A stretch of 64,000 nt of DNA. Source: Hymenobacter amundsenii. GTDB lineage: Bacteria; Bacteroidota; Bacteroidia; Cytophagales; Hymenobacteraceae. The notes under the pieces are model-generated. The model was not told the DNA's origin. It did no database searches and saw nothing but the letters and a program-made list of their open reading frames with translations. Shown piece after piece: positions 1 through 8,908 of this stretch (its first letter is position 1; every line of letters begins with the position of its first letter). Position numbers and translations under genes: made by a program. The DNA lies in contig NZ_NIRR01000002.1 of assembly GCF_002204745.1 (NCBI RefSeq), positions 1 to 64,000 on the forward strand, given 5' to 3'.

Positions 1-268
1 ACTGCCTTCACCGGTGGGAGAGTCGGTCGCCGCCAACCTTATCTACAAGTCGCCCCGCGGCGTCCAGCGTCCCCACTTGGGGAGCCGGATGCGCGGGGCA
101 ACTTGCGTTGATGCCCGCCCCAGTGCCAGGGGAAAAGTGCCAGGGGAACCAGGAGACTAGCCGGGCCTGGGCCCGTCGCGGACCCGCGGTCTGCCGGTGG
201 CCTCACGGCCGGGTCGCTGTTTGGCTTACGCAAGCCCGCAGCCAGTCAGGGCCAACCTGGCCCGCATA
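1..268. other. Gene-free left edge
   Basis: No convincing gene is visible here. Short open frames on both strands are rich in Arg, Pro and Gly and look like chance frames in GC-rich DNA. A short direct repeat (the 11-mer AGTGCCAGGGG twice) occurs around positions 121-150. A gene ending just left of the window cannot be excluded, because the frames open at base 1 close within about 170 bases. Confidence 0.5.
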
Positions 269-302
269 AAAGCGCCCCTCCCATAGCTGGAAGGGGCGCT
301 TT
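269..302 (-). terminator. Terminator of the DUF4382 lipoprotein gene
   Basis: A hairpin with arms AAAGCGCCCCT / AGGGGCGCTTT lies about 20 bases past the stop codon of the minus-strand lipoprotein gene. On the minus strand it is followed by a run of T. This fits a Rho-independent terminator. Confidence 0.8.
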
Positions 303-322
303 GGCTTTGTTCCAATGAGCAG

Positions 323-1177
323 CTATTGTAGGCTAGTGCTCCCCAAATCAGTTACCTGATCATTTGTGACGGTGATGCCGGTGCGGGTGATGCGCTTATA
401 ACTAGCTTGGTTGGTGGGCGCAGTTGTGGAAGGGAAGAACTCGACCCGGTAGGTGCCGGAGGGCAACGCGCCCAACTGATAAGCTCCGGCCACATCGGCA
501 CTCGTGCTGAAGGTATCTGCCGGGGTGATGGATGAACGGATGGCCAACACTTGAGGAAGGGCTGCGGCCGGCGTTACGGTGCCGCGCAAGCCTCCTTTAA
601 TGTCTTGGGCCAGCACCCGAATAACGGGCTTGAGTAGGTAGCGCTCCTTTTTATCGTTGCCGGGCTTCCAGTTGCCCCGCTCCACAACAGACTTAGCTAC
701 ATCGAAGTCGAGCAGCAACTGGTAGGTGCCGGGTAGCTGATGCAGGCTTTGCTTGCTTAGCTTGAGCTTAACACCTGAACTCTGGCCGCTGGGCGTTTTT
801 AAATCATAGCGCTGTCCATCGCGGCCCACCACGTAGTTGTCGGGCCCTAGCAGCAAGCGAATTTCCTTCAGCTTGCCTGGATCGAAATCGGTGCTCACGA
901 GTAAAGCCGAACGCCCATTCACATAGTCGAGCACGTTGATGGGCTGGGCTTGGAATGGCAGCAACCGCCATCCATCAGGGTCGCCTTCTTCTTTCTGATG
1001 AATTTCAATCTGCCGCACATCGAGTACTACGGACTGAAAGTCGCCGGGAGCGTCCTGCAGACGGATTTCCAAGTTATTGGTCGGTAGGTTGTCGTCGGAG
1101 TTACCGCTGCTGCACGCGGCCAACGCGAGCGGCGCAACTAACAGGGCGTAGGAGAGTGGGCGTTGAAAGCGCTTCAT
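323..1177 (-). CDS. DUF4382 domain lipoprotein
   Basis: A 284-residue predicted outer-envelope lipoprotein. The start chosen is the ATG giving MKRFQRPL, because it places a signal peptide with lipobox LAAC (Cys22) at the N-terminus; a 19-residue longer reading adds only non-signal sequence. Residues about 35-185 match the DUF4382 pattern (LEIRLQDAPGDF, then VVLDVRQIEIH). Residues about 195-284 look like a carboxypeptidase-regulatory-like beta-sandwich (GGLRGTVTP, then GAYQLGALPSGTYRVEF). The function of DUF4382 is not established; a ligand- or matrix-binding role is only a guess. It is a single gene, with a terminator directly downstream and AsmA upstream on the same strand. Confidence 0.85.
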   Translation of the reverse strand: MKRFQRPLSYALLVAPLALAACSSGNSDDNLPTNNLEIRLQDAPGDFQSVVLDVRQIEIHQKEEGDPDGWRLLPFQAQPINVLDYVNGRSALLVSTDFDPGKLKEIRLLLGPDNYVVGRDGQRYDLKTPSGQSSGVKLKLSKQSLHQLPGTYQLLLDFDVAKSVVERGNWKPGNDKKERYLLKPVIRVLAQDIKGGLRGTVTPAAALPQVLAIRSSITPADTFSTSADVAGAYQLGALPSGTYRVEFFPSTTAPTNQASYKRITRTGITVTNDQVTDLGSTSLQ

Positions 1178-1291
1178 GCGGCTGAGAGGTAAAGTGAAAA
1201 AAAGACTGGTTGTTCTGCACTTACGCGCGAACAACCAGTCTAGTGGCGCAAATAACCGGCCATAAATTGTATTTATGACGGATGATGAAAA

Positions 1292-4200
1292 TTAATCACT
1301 CGTCTTGGTTGTATCGGCGGGGGCTTTGGGAGCCGGCTTGACGGGCGCTTTAGGCTTGCCAAACAGATTATTGAGCCCTTTGGTAGCCTGCTCCCGGATT
1401 TTGGCCTGGGCTTCGAGCTTCTTCTTTTCTATTTCCTGCTGAGCCCGCGCTTCCAGTTCTTCACGCTTCAACCCCGCTTCCTTCTTCAGGCTATCTTGTG
1501 AAAGCAACGCCTTGGCAGCCAACCCGGCTTTCGAGTCGTTGAGCTTACTTTGCACGATGCTCGTGACAAGGCTTTTGGCTACGTCTTTGGCTTGTGACTG
1601 CACGCTGCCACTCGTGAGCTTCACCTGGGGGTTGCTGATGGTGCCGCCGATGCTCAGGCCCAGCGTCACGCGTTCGGTGCCCTTGATGTCCTGCACGCCG
1701 GTGAGGCGGGTTAGTTGGCTGTTGAGGGCATTGCCGACCTGGCCCGTGGGCACATTTAGGGCCGCCACATATTCGAGGCCACCACTGTCGATGTTATTGG
1801 AGCCACCCACCGTCATCTTGATCTGGCCTACAGTCAGATCGAAGGGCTGGACTACGAAATTGCCGTTGATGATTTCGGCGGCGACGTCCTTGTTGGTAAC
1901 CACAAAATTTTTCAAGTCTTGCAGCTGCGTGAGGGAGCTGATTTTGGTCAGTACCGGCGAACTGGTTACGGCGGCCCTTACAATGTCAAATATCCCCTTG
2001 CCCGTGAGCGTGCTATACTTAGGCATCATGTCGTGCCCCATTTCGCCACTCACATTGAAGTTGGTAGAAAAAATTCCTTCTAGGTTGGCTGCCAGCGGCA
2101 CCAGCGTTTTAATGGAGTTGAAGGCTGCAAAGGCGTTCTGGAAATTCAGGTTCTTAATATTAAGTCCGAAATCGAATTTTGGGTGAGCTAGGTTCTGGCT
2201 GCTATACGAGCCGTTGGTGGCGAAGCTGCCGCCCAACGTATTGAACGTAAGGCCTTGGAGGGTGGCAATTTCGTTTCGTACTAGTACCGTACCCTTCACA
2301 TTGCTGAGCTTGAGGTTGTCGTAGATAACCTGCCCGACATTGGTGTTCATGGTCAGGTCAAATTCCTTCGGAATCTGAAGGACGCCATCGGCTTGGGTGG
2401 CGGCGGTGGGCGTTTTGGTGGCAGCCGTTGCCCCGGTGGTGGGCTTGGCGCTTACCTCGTCCACCATCCACTCATTCACATTAAAACGGTTTGAGTTCAC
2501 CGTCAGGTTGCCGCGCAGGGGCTGGCCCGGCACGAATAGGTAGGCCATGTAGTTGCTGATGGTGCCCGCCGCCGCAATATCCGAGGAACCCACGAAGCCC
2601 TTCATGTCACGCAGCACAATCTGGTCGTTGTTGAAGGTGGCCGTGGCCGTGGTTACTTTCATGCCTTGGGGCAAATCGGGACTCTTGTAAGTAATATTGT
2701 TTGCTTTCACAGTGCCCGACGCTACTACCGACTGGTAACGACCAGCTTCTATATCGGCCATGTTGCCTTTGGCGGCCACGTTGCCGTTGAGGCGGCCGGT
2801 AACCGTCATGCCCTCCAGGGGAAAAATCTTGGTGAGTTTGGTCAGGTCGATGATGCCCTTTACATCAGCATCAAATGCCAGCTTATCCACTCCTTGGGTG
2901 GCCACGCGGCCCTCCAGCGGTTCGCCGTCTAGTAGCATCCGGAACTGTGGGATGTTCACGCGGGTATCGTTGATCTGGCCCGTGGGATTCGTGACAGTGC
3001 CGTTGAGCGTCAGGTTCTCGATGGGCGCGGGGAACTGCTTGCTCTTCACGTAGCCATTAGTCAGGTTCATTTTCGCCTGAATGACGGGCATGCGGGTGGC
3101 CGAGTACACGCCCTTGGCCGTGGCATCCACGAACAGCTTGCCGCGCAACAACAAATCCTGCACGGGGTAAACTTTCAGCATTTCGGCTAAGTCCACGTTG
3201 GCCTTCACGCGGCCATCCACCTTCATCGGCTCCAATCCGTCGATGGTCACGTTGCCGTCAATAGGGTTCTTGCCTAGGTCGAGGTGAAACTGCTTCACGT
3301 TTACCTTTATATTATTGGTGAAGCCCGAAGGGTTATCCACTACCATGTCTACGTTGATGTTGCGGGCCTGGTCGGGGAGGGAGGGGTACTTGAAGCTGCC
3401 GTCCTTGATTTGCAGGTTCACACCGTAGCCGGGCATTTGCAGGGCGTTCTGCACCCCCTTGTAGTAGCCCTCAAAGGCCACCTTGCCATCGGCCTTGATG
3501 TCCTTAAACTGTGCGTTGTACGCACCGGGTACCAGGCTTAGGATGTTCTTGAAATCGGTTTCGAGGGCTTTAAAGGTCAGATCGTAGGTGATGTCGGTGG
3601 CGTTGGGCAGGCCGATGGTGCCCTGGAAGGTGGCCGGAAAATCGTTGAGCTTCACCTTGTTCTCCTTGAAGGTGAAGAGCATCTTTTCCAGGTTCATGGC
3701 TACCGTCACGTCGGCGTCGAGCTTCTTATTGCTCACGTATTGTACGCCGTCGTAGCTCAGCGAGGCACTTTCAGCCGTCGTCTGGCTCACCATATCGAAG
3801 ATGTTCTGCTCGAAATCGCCCGAGCCAATATGGTTGATGCCCTGGAGCTCCATGCCGAACGGGATGCTACGGTCGTCGTAGCGCAGGCGGCCATCGTTTA
3901 TTTTCCAGCCCTTAATGGCCAAGCTCACGGCCGTAGTGTCTTGGCCTTTGGTAGCAGCGGCCGAGTCGGATACGAATATGTCCCAGTTGGCCCGTCCGCT
4001 TTTAAGCACTTTAATGCTGATGTCGGGCTCTTCTAGCACCACGCTATTGATCTTCATCTGGTCGCCGCTGATAACGCTCATCAGATTCAAGCCCACCCGC
4101 ATTTCGGGCAGGTAGGCCAGCGTGTCGCGCGAGAACGAATCCTGGCCGATGATACGGAGCTGGTTGATGCGCAGGGCCAGGTCAGGGAAGGTGCTGAGTA

Positions 4201-4369
4201 GCGTTACGTCGACGTTGGCCGGGTCGTACTGCACGTCGGCCCGTACGCGCTGGGCCAACTGCTGATCGAACGCCGCTTTAATTTTATCTTTGAACAGTAG
4301 CGGGGCCAACGCCAGGGCGGCCAGCACCACTACCAGGAAAATCCCGAGTCCGACAAAAAAATTACGCAT
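1292..4369 (-). CDS. AsmA family protein
   Basis: A 1025-residue AsmA-like protein. The start giving MRNFFVGLGIFLV is preferred because it puts the single N-terminal membrane anchor (about residues 3-24) at the very start; the frame stays open 33 codons further upstream. The rest is long repeated beta-rich sequence with AsmA-type phrases (VNVDLAEMLKVYPV, LEGRVATQGVDKL) predicted to lie in the periplasm. AsmA-like proteins are linked to outer-membrane assembly and lipid transport between membranes. The last ~100 residues are Lys/Glu/Ala-rich, probably coiled coil, ending in a Lys/Pro tail. It stands alone; the gap to the divergent porP/sprF gene carries both promoters. Confidence 0.9.
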   Translation of the reverse strand: MRNFFVGLGIFLVVVLAALALAPLLFKDKIKAAFDQQLAQRVRADVQYDPANVDVTLLSTFPDLALRINQLRIIGQDSFSRDTLAYLPEMRVGLNLMSVISGDQMKINSVVLEEPDISIKVLKSGRANWDIFVSDSAAATKGQDTTAVSLAIKGWKINDGRLRYDDRSIPFGMELQGINHIGSGDFEQNIFDMVSQTTAESASLSYDGVQYVSNKKLDADVTVAMNLEKMLFTFKENKVKLNDFPATFQGTIGLPNATDITYDLTFKALETDFKNILSLVPGAYNAQFKDIKADGKVAFEGYYKGVQNALQMPGYGVNLQIKDGSFKYPSLPDQARNINVDMVVDNPSGFTNNIKVNVKQFHLDLGKNPIDGNVTIDGLEPMKVDGRVKANVDLAEMLKVYPVQDLLLRGKLFVDATAKGVYSATRMPVIQAKMNLTNGYVKSKQFPAPIENLTLNGTVTNPTGQINDTRVNIPQFRMLLDGEPLEGRVATQGVDKLAFDADVKGIIDLTKLTKIFPLEGMTVTGRLNGNVAAKGNMADIEAGRYQSVVASGTVKANNITYKSPDLPQGMKVTTATATFNNDQIVLRDMKGFVGSSDIAAAGTISNYMAYLFVPGQPLRGNLTVNSNRFNVNEWMVDEVSAKPTTGATAATKTPTAATQADGVLQIPKEFDLTMNTNVGQVIYDNLKLSNVKGTVLVRNEIATLQGLTFNTLGGSFATNGSYSSQNLAHPKFDFGLNIKNLNFQNAFAAFNSIKTLVPLAANLEGIFSTNFNVSGEMGHDMMPKYSTLTGKGIFDIVRAAVTSSPVLTKISSLTQLQDLKNFVVTNKDVAAEIINGNFVVQPFDLTVGQIKMTVGGSNNIDSGGLEYVAALNVPTGQVGNALNSQLTRLTGVQDIKGTERVTLGLSIGGTISNPQVKLTSGSVQSQAKDVAKSLVTSIVQSKLNDSKAGLAAKALLSQDSLKKEAGLKREELEARAQQEIEKKKLEAQAKIREQATKGLNNLFGKPKAPVKPAPKAPADTTKTSD

Positions 4370-4642
4370 AATAAAGAGAAAGAAAGAGAGTAAAATCTGG
4401 TTGCTTGGCTGAACATCAAAACGCTCAGGGAGCCAACCAGCAAGGGTAAAAGTAGTCAGAAACCCCACCGTACGCCGGGAGCAGGACGTTGGTCAAGGCC
4501 AACGAGGATGCCTGCCGGGCAGTCCGAAGTAGTCTGGTGCCGAACCTAAGCGGGGCAATGAATAAAGAAAACAGCATTTTTAAGTTTCTACGGGCCGGGC
4601 CAGCGTACCAAACGCCTGCGCCGGGTCGTTAGTACCCTAGGT

Positions 4643-5708
4643 ATGCGACGCACATGGTTCCGTAATACGATTACTACCGGCCGGCTAGCTTTCTGCCCGG
4701 GCCGATGGGCGGCTGCGGCCGCCTTGTGCTTGGTAGCCAAGGCTCCGGCTGTCGCCCAGGATCTGTATTTCGCCCAACCTTACGCCAACCGGATGCAGCT
4801 CAACCCCGCCTACGCCGGCCAACTCGACGATTACAGTATCACGCTCAGCTACCGCAATCAGTTCCCTACCCTTGCTGGCACGTTCCAAACTACTCAACTG
4901 GCAGCCGATTACCGCTTTCGCGACCAGCACAGCACCGTGGGCCTGCTCATCAGCCAGGATAGGTCGGGGGCCGTGGGCTATACCCGCCTCGAAGCGGGCG
5001 GCGTGTATGCTTACCATGTGCGGCTGGGGCAGGCACTGGGCCTGAGTGGGGGCGCATCGCTGAGCTACGGCCGCCAGCGGGTTAGCTACGGCAACCTCGT
5101 GTTCGGCGACCAGCTCTCCGACGATGGGCAGGTGCGCGACCTCAGCCAGGAAGCCACTGACTATCTTCCCGTAAACTACCTAACTGCCGGGGGGGGGGGC
5201 GCTACTTTACGGCCCACAATTCTGGTTTGGGGCTTCTGCCCACCATCTCAACCAGCCCAACTTGGGCTTTATCACCCAAACCCAGCTACCGTTGCGCCTG
5301 AACCTGCACGGGGGATACAAGGTGTATTTTGCGCGCACAAACAATGTGCGCGAACAACGCGAAACTAGCTTGGCCCCGACGGCCAGCTACACCCGCCAGG
5401 GCGGGTCGCAACGGGCGGAGGCTGGATTGTACTTTACCACGACTCCGCTGACGCTCGGGGCCGTATATCGGGGTGTGCCGCTACCTGGTGCGCCCCAGCC
5501 CCAGCAGGTCCTCACGGCGCTGGCTGGCCTGAGCGTGGGCAGTTTTCGGCTCGGTTATAGCTACGATATCAGCCTTAGTCAGTTCAGTGCCGATTTAGGT
5601 GGGGCCCACGAACTTTCCTTGACCCTGCGGGAGTTTGATTCGTTGGAGGCTGCCTGGCGCCGATTGAAACGGCGGAATTACCCGAAGATTCCTTGTCCCT
5701 CGTTTTAA
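4643..5708 (+). pseudogene. PorP/SprF family T9SS protein, frameshifted at a poly-G run
   Basis: Two overlapping frames together make one PorP/SprF-type outer-membrane beta-barrel protein, a family that works with type IX secretion and gliding. The first frame (from 4643) has a signal peptide ending near AVAQ, then the hallmark stretch DLYFAQPYANRMQLNPAYAG, and runs to the sequence NYLTAGG. The second frame continues with YGPQFWFGASAHHLNQPNLG and ends at 5708. The break is exactly at eleven G residues (5189-5199); ten would join the frames perfectly. As written the gene makes a truncated product of 241 residues. It is either a phase-variable gene, a true pseudogene or a homopolymer sequencing error. 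gldJ follows 68 bp downstream, probably in the same operon. Confidence 0.85.
5189..5199 (+). repeat. Eleven-G homopolymer inside porP/sprF
   Basis: Eleven consecutive G residues sit inside the porP/sprF coding region and mark the exact point where the reading frame must shift by one base. Homopolymer tracts of this length are prone both to slipped-strand mutation and to sequencing error. Confidence 0.9.
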
Positions 5709-5776
5709 TTTTTTGTATTATTGCAGCTGACTTGCCTTGTCTAAACGCTTTTCTAACAGGTAGTTTCAACTTGATC

Positions 5777-7024
5777 ATGAATTTTTCCAAGTACCTGCGC
5801 TTTGCTGTAGTAGGAGCCTGCACGCTGGCTGCCTGTAAGAGCGGCCCCCCCACGGCTACTAAGCCGGGTAAGTACAGCTCCACCACAGGTATTGAGTACA
5901 ATACCGAGGAGGGCATGAAGGTGTCTGACTATCAGGGTATCCCCGACGGTCCGGGACTGGTATTCATCGAAGGTGGCCGCACCGTGTTGGGCTCTGCCGA
6001 GGAGGACGTAGCCATGACCCACGACAACCTGGAACGGACCGTGACGCTGGCCTCCTTCTATATGGATGAAGCCGAGGTGGCCAACATCCACTGGCTCGAA
6101 TATCTGCACTATGTGCGCAAGGATTCGGCCGAGGAGTTTTATATGTCGGCGCTGCCCGATACCACCGTATGGGCCCGGGAGCTGTCGTTTAACGACCCCT
6201 ACGTGGATTACTACCTGCGTTACCCCGGTTTCCGCTACTTCCCAGTGGTGGGCGTGAGCTGGTTGCAAGCCAACGATTTCTGCACCTGGCGCACCGCGAA
6301 GGTAAACGAAGGGCTGGCCGGTGAGGCCGACAACGGCGGTAGCACCAAGAAAAAAGGTCTGTTCAGCCGGAAGAACAAAGGCGGCGATGCGGCCGAAGGA
6401 ACTTCCGACAATGGCGGCAACAAAATTTCCATCGAGAACGGTAACACCCTGCCTAACTACCGCCTGCCCACCGAGGCTGAGTGGGAGTACGCAGCCCAAG
6501 CCCTGATCGGAACCCAGGAAACTGGCAACGAAAACCAGGAAAACAAGCGCATTTATCCTTGGGATGGCCGGCAGGTACGGAATCCTTACGGTAAGAAGCA
6601 GGGCCAGTTCTTGGCTAACTTCAAGCGTGGCCGCGGTGACTATGCCGGTATTGCCGGCTCGCTCAACGACGGGGCCATGATTACGGAGTACATCTACTCG
6701 TACCCACCTAACGATTACGGCCTCTACAACATGGCCGGCAACGTGAACGAGTGGGTGCAGGATATCTACCGTCCACTTTCCTACGAAGACGTGGAGGATT
6801 TGAACCCCTTCCGCCGCAACGGCTACCTCGATCCATCGGAGAAGTACGACAAGAAAGGTTACCAGTCGCTGATTGACGACCACGTACGCGTCTACAAAGG
6901 CGGTTCGTGGCGCGATGTGGCCTACTGGCTCTCGCCCGGTACGCGCCGCTTCATGGCCGAAGACTCGGCCACGGCAACCATCGGTTTCCGTTGCGCCATG
7001 ATCAACGCCGGTTCTAACCGTTAA
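5777..7024 (+). CDS. gldJ: GldJ-like gliding/T9SS lipoprotein (FGE-sulfatase fold)
   Basis: A 415-residue lipoprotein. The ATG at 5777 gives MNFSKYLRFAVVGACTLAAC with Cys20 as the lipidation site. From about residue 60 it has the formylglycine-generating-enzyme/SUMF1 fold used by GldJ and GldK (GPGLVFIEGGR near the start, YRLPTEAEWEYAA near residue 227, NVNEWV near 320, VYKGGSWRD and IGFRCAM at the end). GldJ is a type IX secretion and gliding lipoprotein. The phrases LPDTTVWARELSFND and YFPVVGVSWLQA point to GldJ rather than GldK. A Lys/Gly-rich insertion at about residues 190-220 is probably a loop. It lies directly behind porP/sprF. GldJ versus another SUMF1 lipoprotein is judged by pattern only. 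Confidence 0.8.
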   Translation: MNFSKYLRFAVVGACTLAACKSGPPTATKPGKYSSTTGIEYNTEEGMKVSDYQGIPDGPGLVFIEGGRTVLGSAEEDVAMTHDNLERTVTLASFYMDEAEVANIHWLEYLHYVRKDSAEEFYMSALPDTTVWARELSFNDPYVDYYLRYPGFRYFPVVGVSWLQANDFCTWRTAKVNEGLAGEADNGGSTKKKGLFSRKNKGGDAAEGTSDNGGNKISIENGNTLPNYRLPTEAEWEYAAQALIGTQETGNENQENKRIYPWDGRQVRNPYGKKQGQFLANFKRGRGDYAGIAGSLNDGAMITEYIYSYPPNDYGLYNMAGNVNEWVQDIYRPLSYEDVEDLNPFRRNGYLDPSEKYDKKGYQSLIDDHVRVYKGGSWRDVAYWLSPGTRRFMAEDSATATIGFRCAMINAGSNR

Positions 7025-7027
7025 TCA

Positions 7028-7195
7028 GATCACGGATTAGCGCGGATTTTAACGGATTTCACGGTTTTGTAGTCGATCAAAAACGTAAAAGCACCTCAAT
7101 CGAGGTGGCTTTTACGTTTGCTGCCGGCGAAGGAAGGCCAGCAGGGCCAATTACAAAATCCGTGAAATCCGTTAAACCCGCGCTAATTCGTGATC
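7028..7195. repeat. Long inverted repeat between gldJ and comF
   Basis: Arms of about 43 bases (7028-7070 and 7153-7195), matching with a few differences, flank an inner terminator hairpin. The arms contain the phrase GATCACGGATTAGCGCGG. The right arm runs into the 3' end of comF and supplies its stop codon (7194-7196). Confidence 0.8.
7082..7118. terminator. Bidirectional terminator between gldJ and comF
   Basis: A hairpin with arms AACGTAAAAGCACCTC (7082-7097) and GAGGTGGCTTTTACGTT (7102-7118), one bulged base. It lies between two converging genes and has A-rich and T-rich sides, so it could stop transcription from both. Confidence 0.7.
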
Positions 7196-7892
7196 AGGCG
7201 ACGGCGATGGTGGCGATGCTGACATGACGGGCTCCTGCGGCGAGTAGCACGGCGGCGCAGGCTTCCAACGTAGCTCCGGTAGTGAGTACGTCATCGACGA
7301 CCAGCACATGTTGGCCGGCGAAAAGGTCGGGGCGGGCGGCCTCGAACACGGTGGCGACGTTTTGCCAGCGTTGGAAGCGCGTCTTGCGGGTTTGCGAATT
7401 GGTGTGGGCGGTGCGGCGCAGAGCGTCGGGGTACCACGGGCAGGTTAGGCCGGTGGCCAGACCCTCGGCGAAGCTATCGGCTTGGTTGTAGCCGCGGCTG
7501 GCCAGCTTGCGCGGGTGCAGCGGCACGGGCACTACCAGATCGAAGGTGGCGGCGTAGCCGGTTTCGAGTAGCTCCTGCCCGTACCAGCGGCCCAGTACCC
7601 GGCCTACCTCCTGCTGGTTGCCATACTTGAGCTGGTGAAGCAAATGCTGTACCCGGCCGTGCTTCTGGAAAGTGAGGTAACCCAGGGCGTGGGCGATAGG
7701 CAGCTTGCCCCAGAACCGGCGGGCCAAGGGGTTAGCGGCGGGGGCGAGGCGGTGGTAGTCGGTGTAGGGCAACTGCGCCCGGCAGTCGGTGCAGACGTGG
7801 TCTTCGCCCCGGGCCAGTGGCTCCTGGCAAGCCAGGCATACCCGCGGAAACAGCAGGCCCACGAAATCGGAAAACATAGCGGGTAAGGGCAT
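7194..7892 (-). CDS. ComF family phosphoribosyltransferase-like protein
   Basis: A 232-residue protein of the ComF/GntX family, whose members take part in DNA uptake and recombination in competent bacteria. The N-terminus has a zinc-ribbon pattern (CLACQEPL followed by CTDC, about residues 19-38). The C-terminus has the phosphoribosyltransferase PRPP loop VLVVDDVLTTGATL (near residue 200). An alternative ATG five codons in (MFSDFVGLLFPR) is equally plausible. The stop codon lies within the inverted repeat shared with the gldJ side. Single gene, converging on gldJ. Confidence 0.9.
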   Translation of the reverse strand: MPLPAMFSDFVGLLFPRVCLACQEPLARGEDHVCTDCRAQLPYTDYHRLAPAANPLARRFWGKLPIAHALGYLTFQKHGRVQHLLHQLKYGNQQEVGRVLGRWYGQELLETGYAATFDLVVPVPLHPRKLASRGYNQADSFAEGLATGLTCPWYPDALRRTAHTNSQTRKTRFQRWQNVATVFEAARPDLFAGQHVLVVDDVLTTGATLEACAAVLLAAGARHVSIATIAVA

Positions 7893-8047
7893 AGCGGAAC
7901 AGGAAACAGGTATTGGGAAGCAGTGGCCGTGGACGCTGGTGAACTTCTCCCTAATTTTAGGTTTTAAACCCGAATTTCAGCTGCGCCCCGCCCGTAATTT
8001 ATGCCGGGTGGCCGGAAGCAGTTCCTCTTCTCTTTACTTGCCTACTC

Positions 8048-8425
8048 ATGAGCCTCGTAACCGAATTTAACGATTACCGCCAGCGGATGAATGAGAAAAT
8101 CCTGGCGGCCGATAACAAGGTCATCAAGCGGTTTTTCAATCTCGACACCAACACCTACCAGGAGGGCGCCCTGGATGTGAAAACCAAGGAACTGCTGGGC
8201 CTGTCGTGCTCGATGGTACTGCGCTGCGACGACTGCATCAAGTACCACCTGGGCAAGTGCTACGAGGAGAACGTGAGCGAGGCGGAAATCTACGAGGTGT
8301 TCGCCATTGCCAACCTGATCGGGGGCAGCATCGTGATTCCGCACTTCCGCCGGGCCGTGGAGTACTGGGAGGCCCTCAAAGAGGAATCGGTGACCCCGCC
8401 CTCTGTACACCCCCACGAGGCATAA
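8048..8425 (+). CDS. Carboxymuconolactone decarboxylase (AhpD-like) family protein
   Basis: A 125-residue all-helical AhpD-like protein. It has the redox motif CDDC at residues 60-63 followed by His67 (CDDCIKYHLGKC), the pattern of alkylhydroperoxidase-type members of the carboxymuconolactone decarboxylase family. This points to a peroxidase-type or thiol role rather than true decarboxylation. It is followed after 2 bp by a small conserved gene, so the two are almost certainly cotranscribed. Confidence 0.9.
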   Translation: MSLVTEFNDYRQRMNEKILAADNKVIKRFFNLDTNTYQEGALDVKTKELLGLSCSMVLRCDDCIKYHLGKCYEENVSEAEIYEVFAIANLIGGSIVIPHFRRAVEYWEALKEESVTPPSVHPHEA

Positions 8426-8427
8426 CC

Positions 8428-8790
8428 ATGCTCGACCCCCAGGAAACCGAGGCCCAGTTCGAGCACCGTTGGTGGGAGCTGATGAACGAGATGCGGACCC
8501 GCTTCGGCAAGAAACCCGACCTCAACGCCCTGCTGTTGCTGATTGGCGTGCAGGAGTTAGGCCAGGGCGCGGGCCCGTTCACCAAAGAGCAGAAGCAGGA
8601 CTTGATGCACATTGCCACCTGCCGGCTGTTCAGCATTTCGGGCTATTACGAGCTGGAGCGCGTGGATGAGGAGGGCTGGCCCCATTACCAGTTGTCGCAG
8701 GCACTGCCCTTCTCCAACCTCAAGGAGCAGGAGCGGATGCTTAAGTGGCACGTGCTAGAGTACTTCGACGAGCAGAACGCGGAGGAGTAG
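8428..8790 (+). CDS. Conserved hypothetical protein cotranscribed with the AhpD-like gene
   Basis: A 120-residue acidic soluble protein starting MLDPQETEAQFEHRWW. No known domain is recognised. It starts two bases after the stop of the AhpD-like gene, and a strong terminator follows, so the pair is a closed two-gene operon. The sequence is rich in Glu, Leu and aromatic residues with no signal peptide or membrane segment. The only Cys (in ATCRLF) is isolated. A role tied to the AhpD-like partner is inferred from the tight spacing only. Confidence 0.75.
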   Translation: MLDPQETEAQFEHRWWELMNEMRTRFGKKPDLNALLLLIGVQELGQGAGPFTKEQKQDLMHIATCRLFSISGYYELERVDEEGWPHYQLSQALPFSNLKEQERMLKWHVLEYFDEQNAEE

Positions 8791-8831
8791 CGCCTGACGT
8801 TTACATCATGCAACGCAAAACGAAGTTGCTC

Positions 8832-8885
8832 AGCCGCCAGGACCGGAGCGCAAGGCAGATGCTTGGCGCTCCGGTCCTGGCGGCT
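8832..8885 (+). terminator. Strong terminator after the AhpD-like operon
   Basis: A perfect 20-bp stem (8832-8851 with 8866-8885) with a short loop, followed by TATTTATTTT. This is a classic Rho-independent terminator just past the two-gene operon. Confidence 0.85.
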
Positions 8886-8908
8886 ATTTATTTTGACAAT
8901 TACCGAAC

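Noticed and set aside
39..233. 64-residue minus-strand frame at the left edge
   Set aside because: Arg/Pro/Gly-rich, no start context or domain; it looks like chance in GC-rich DNA.
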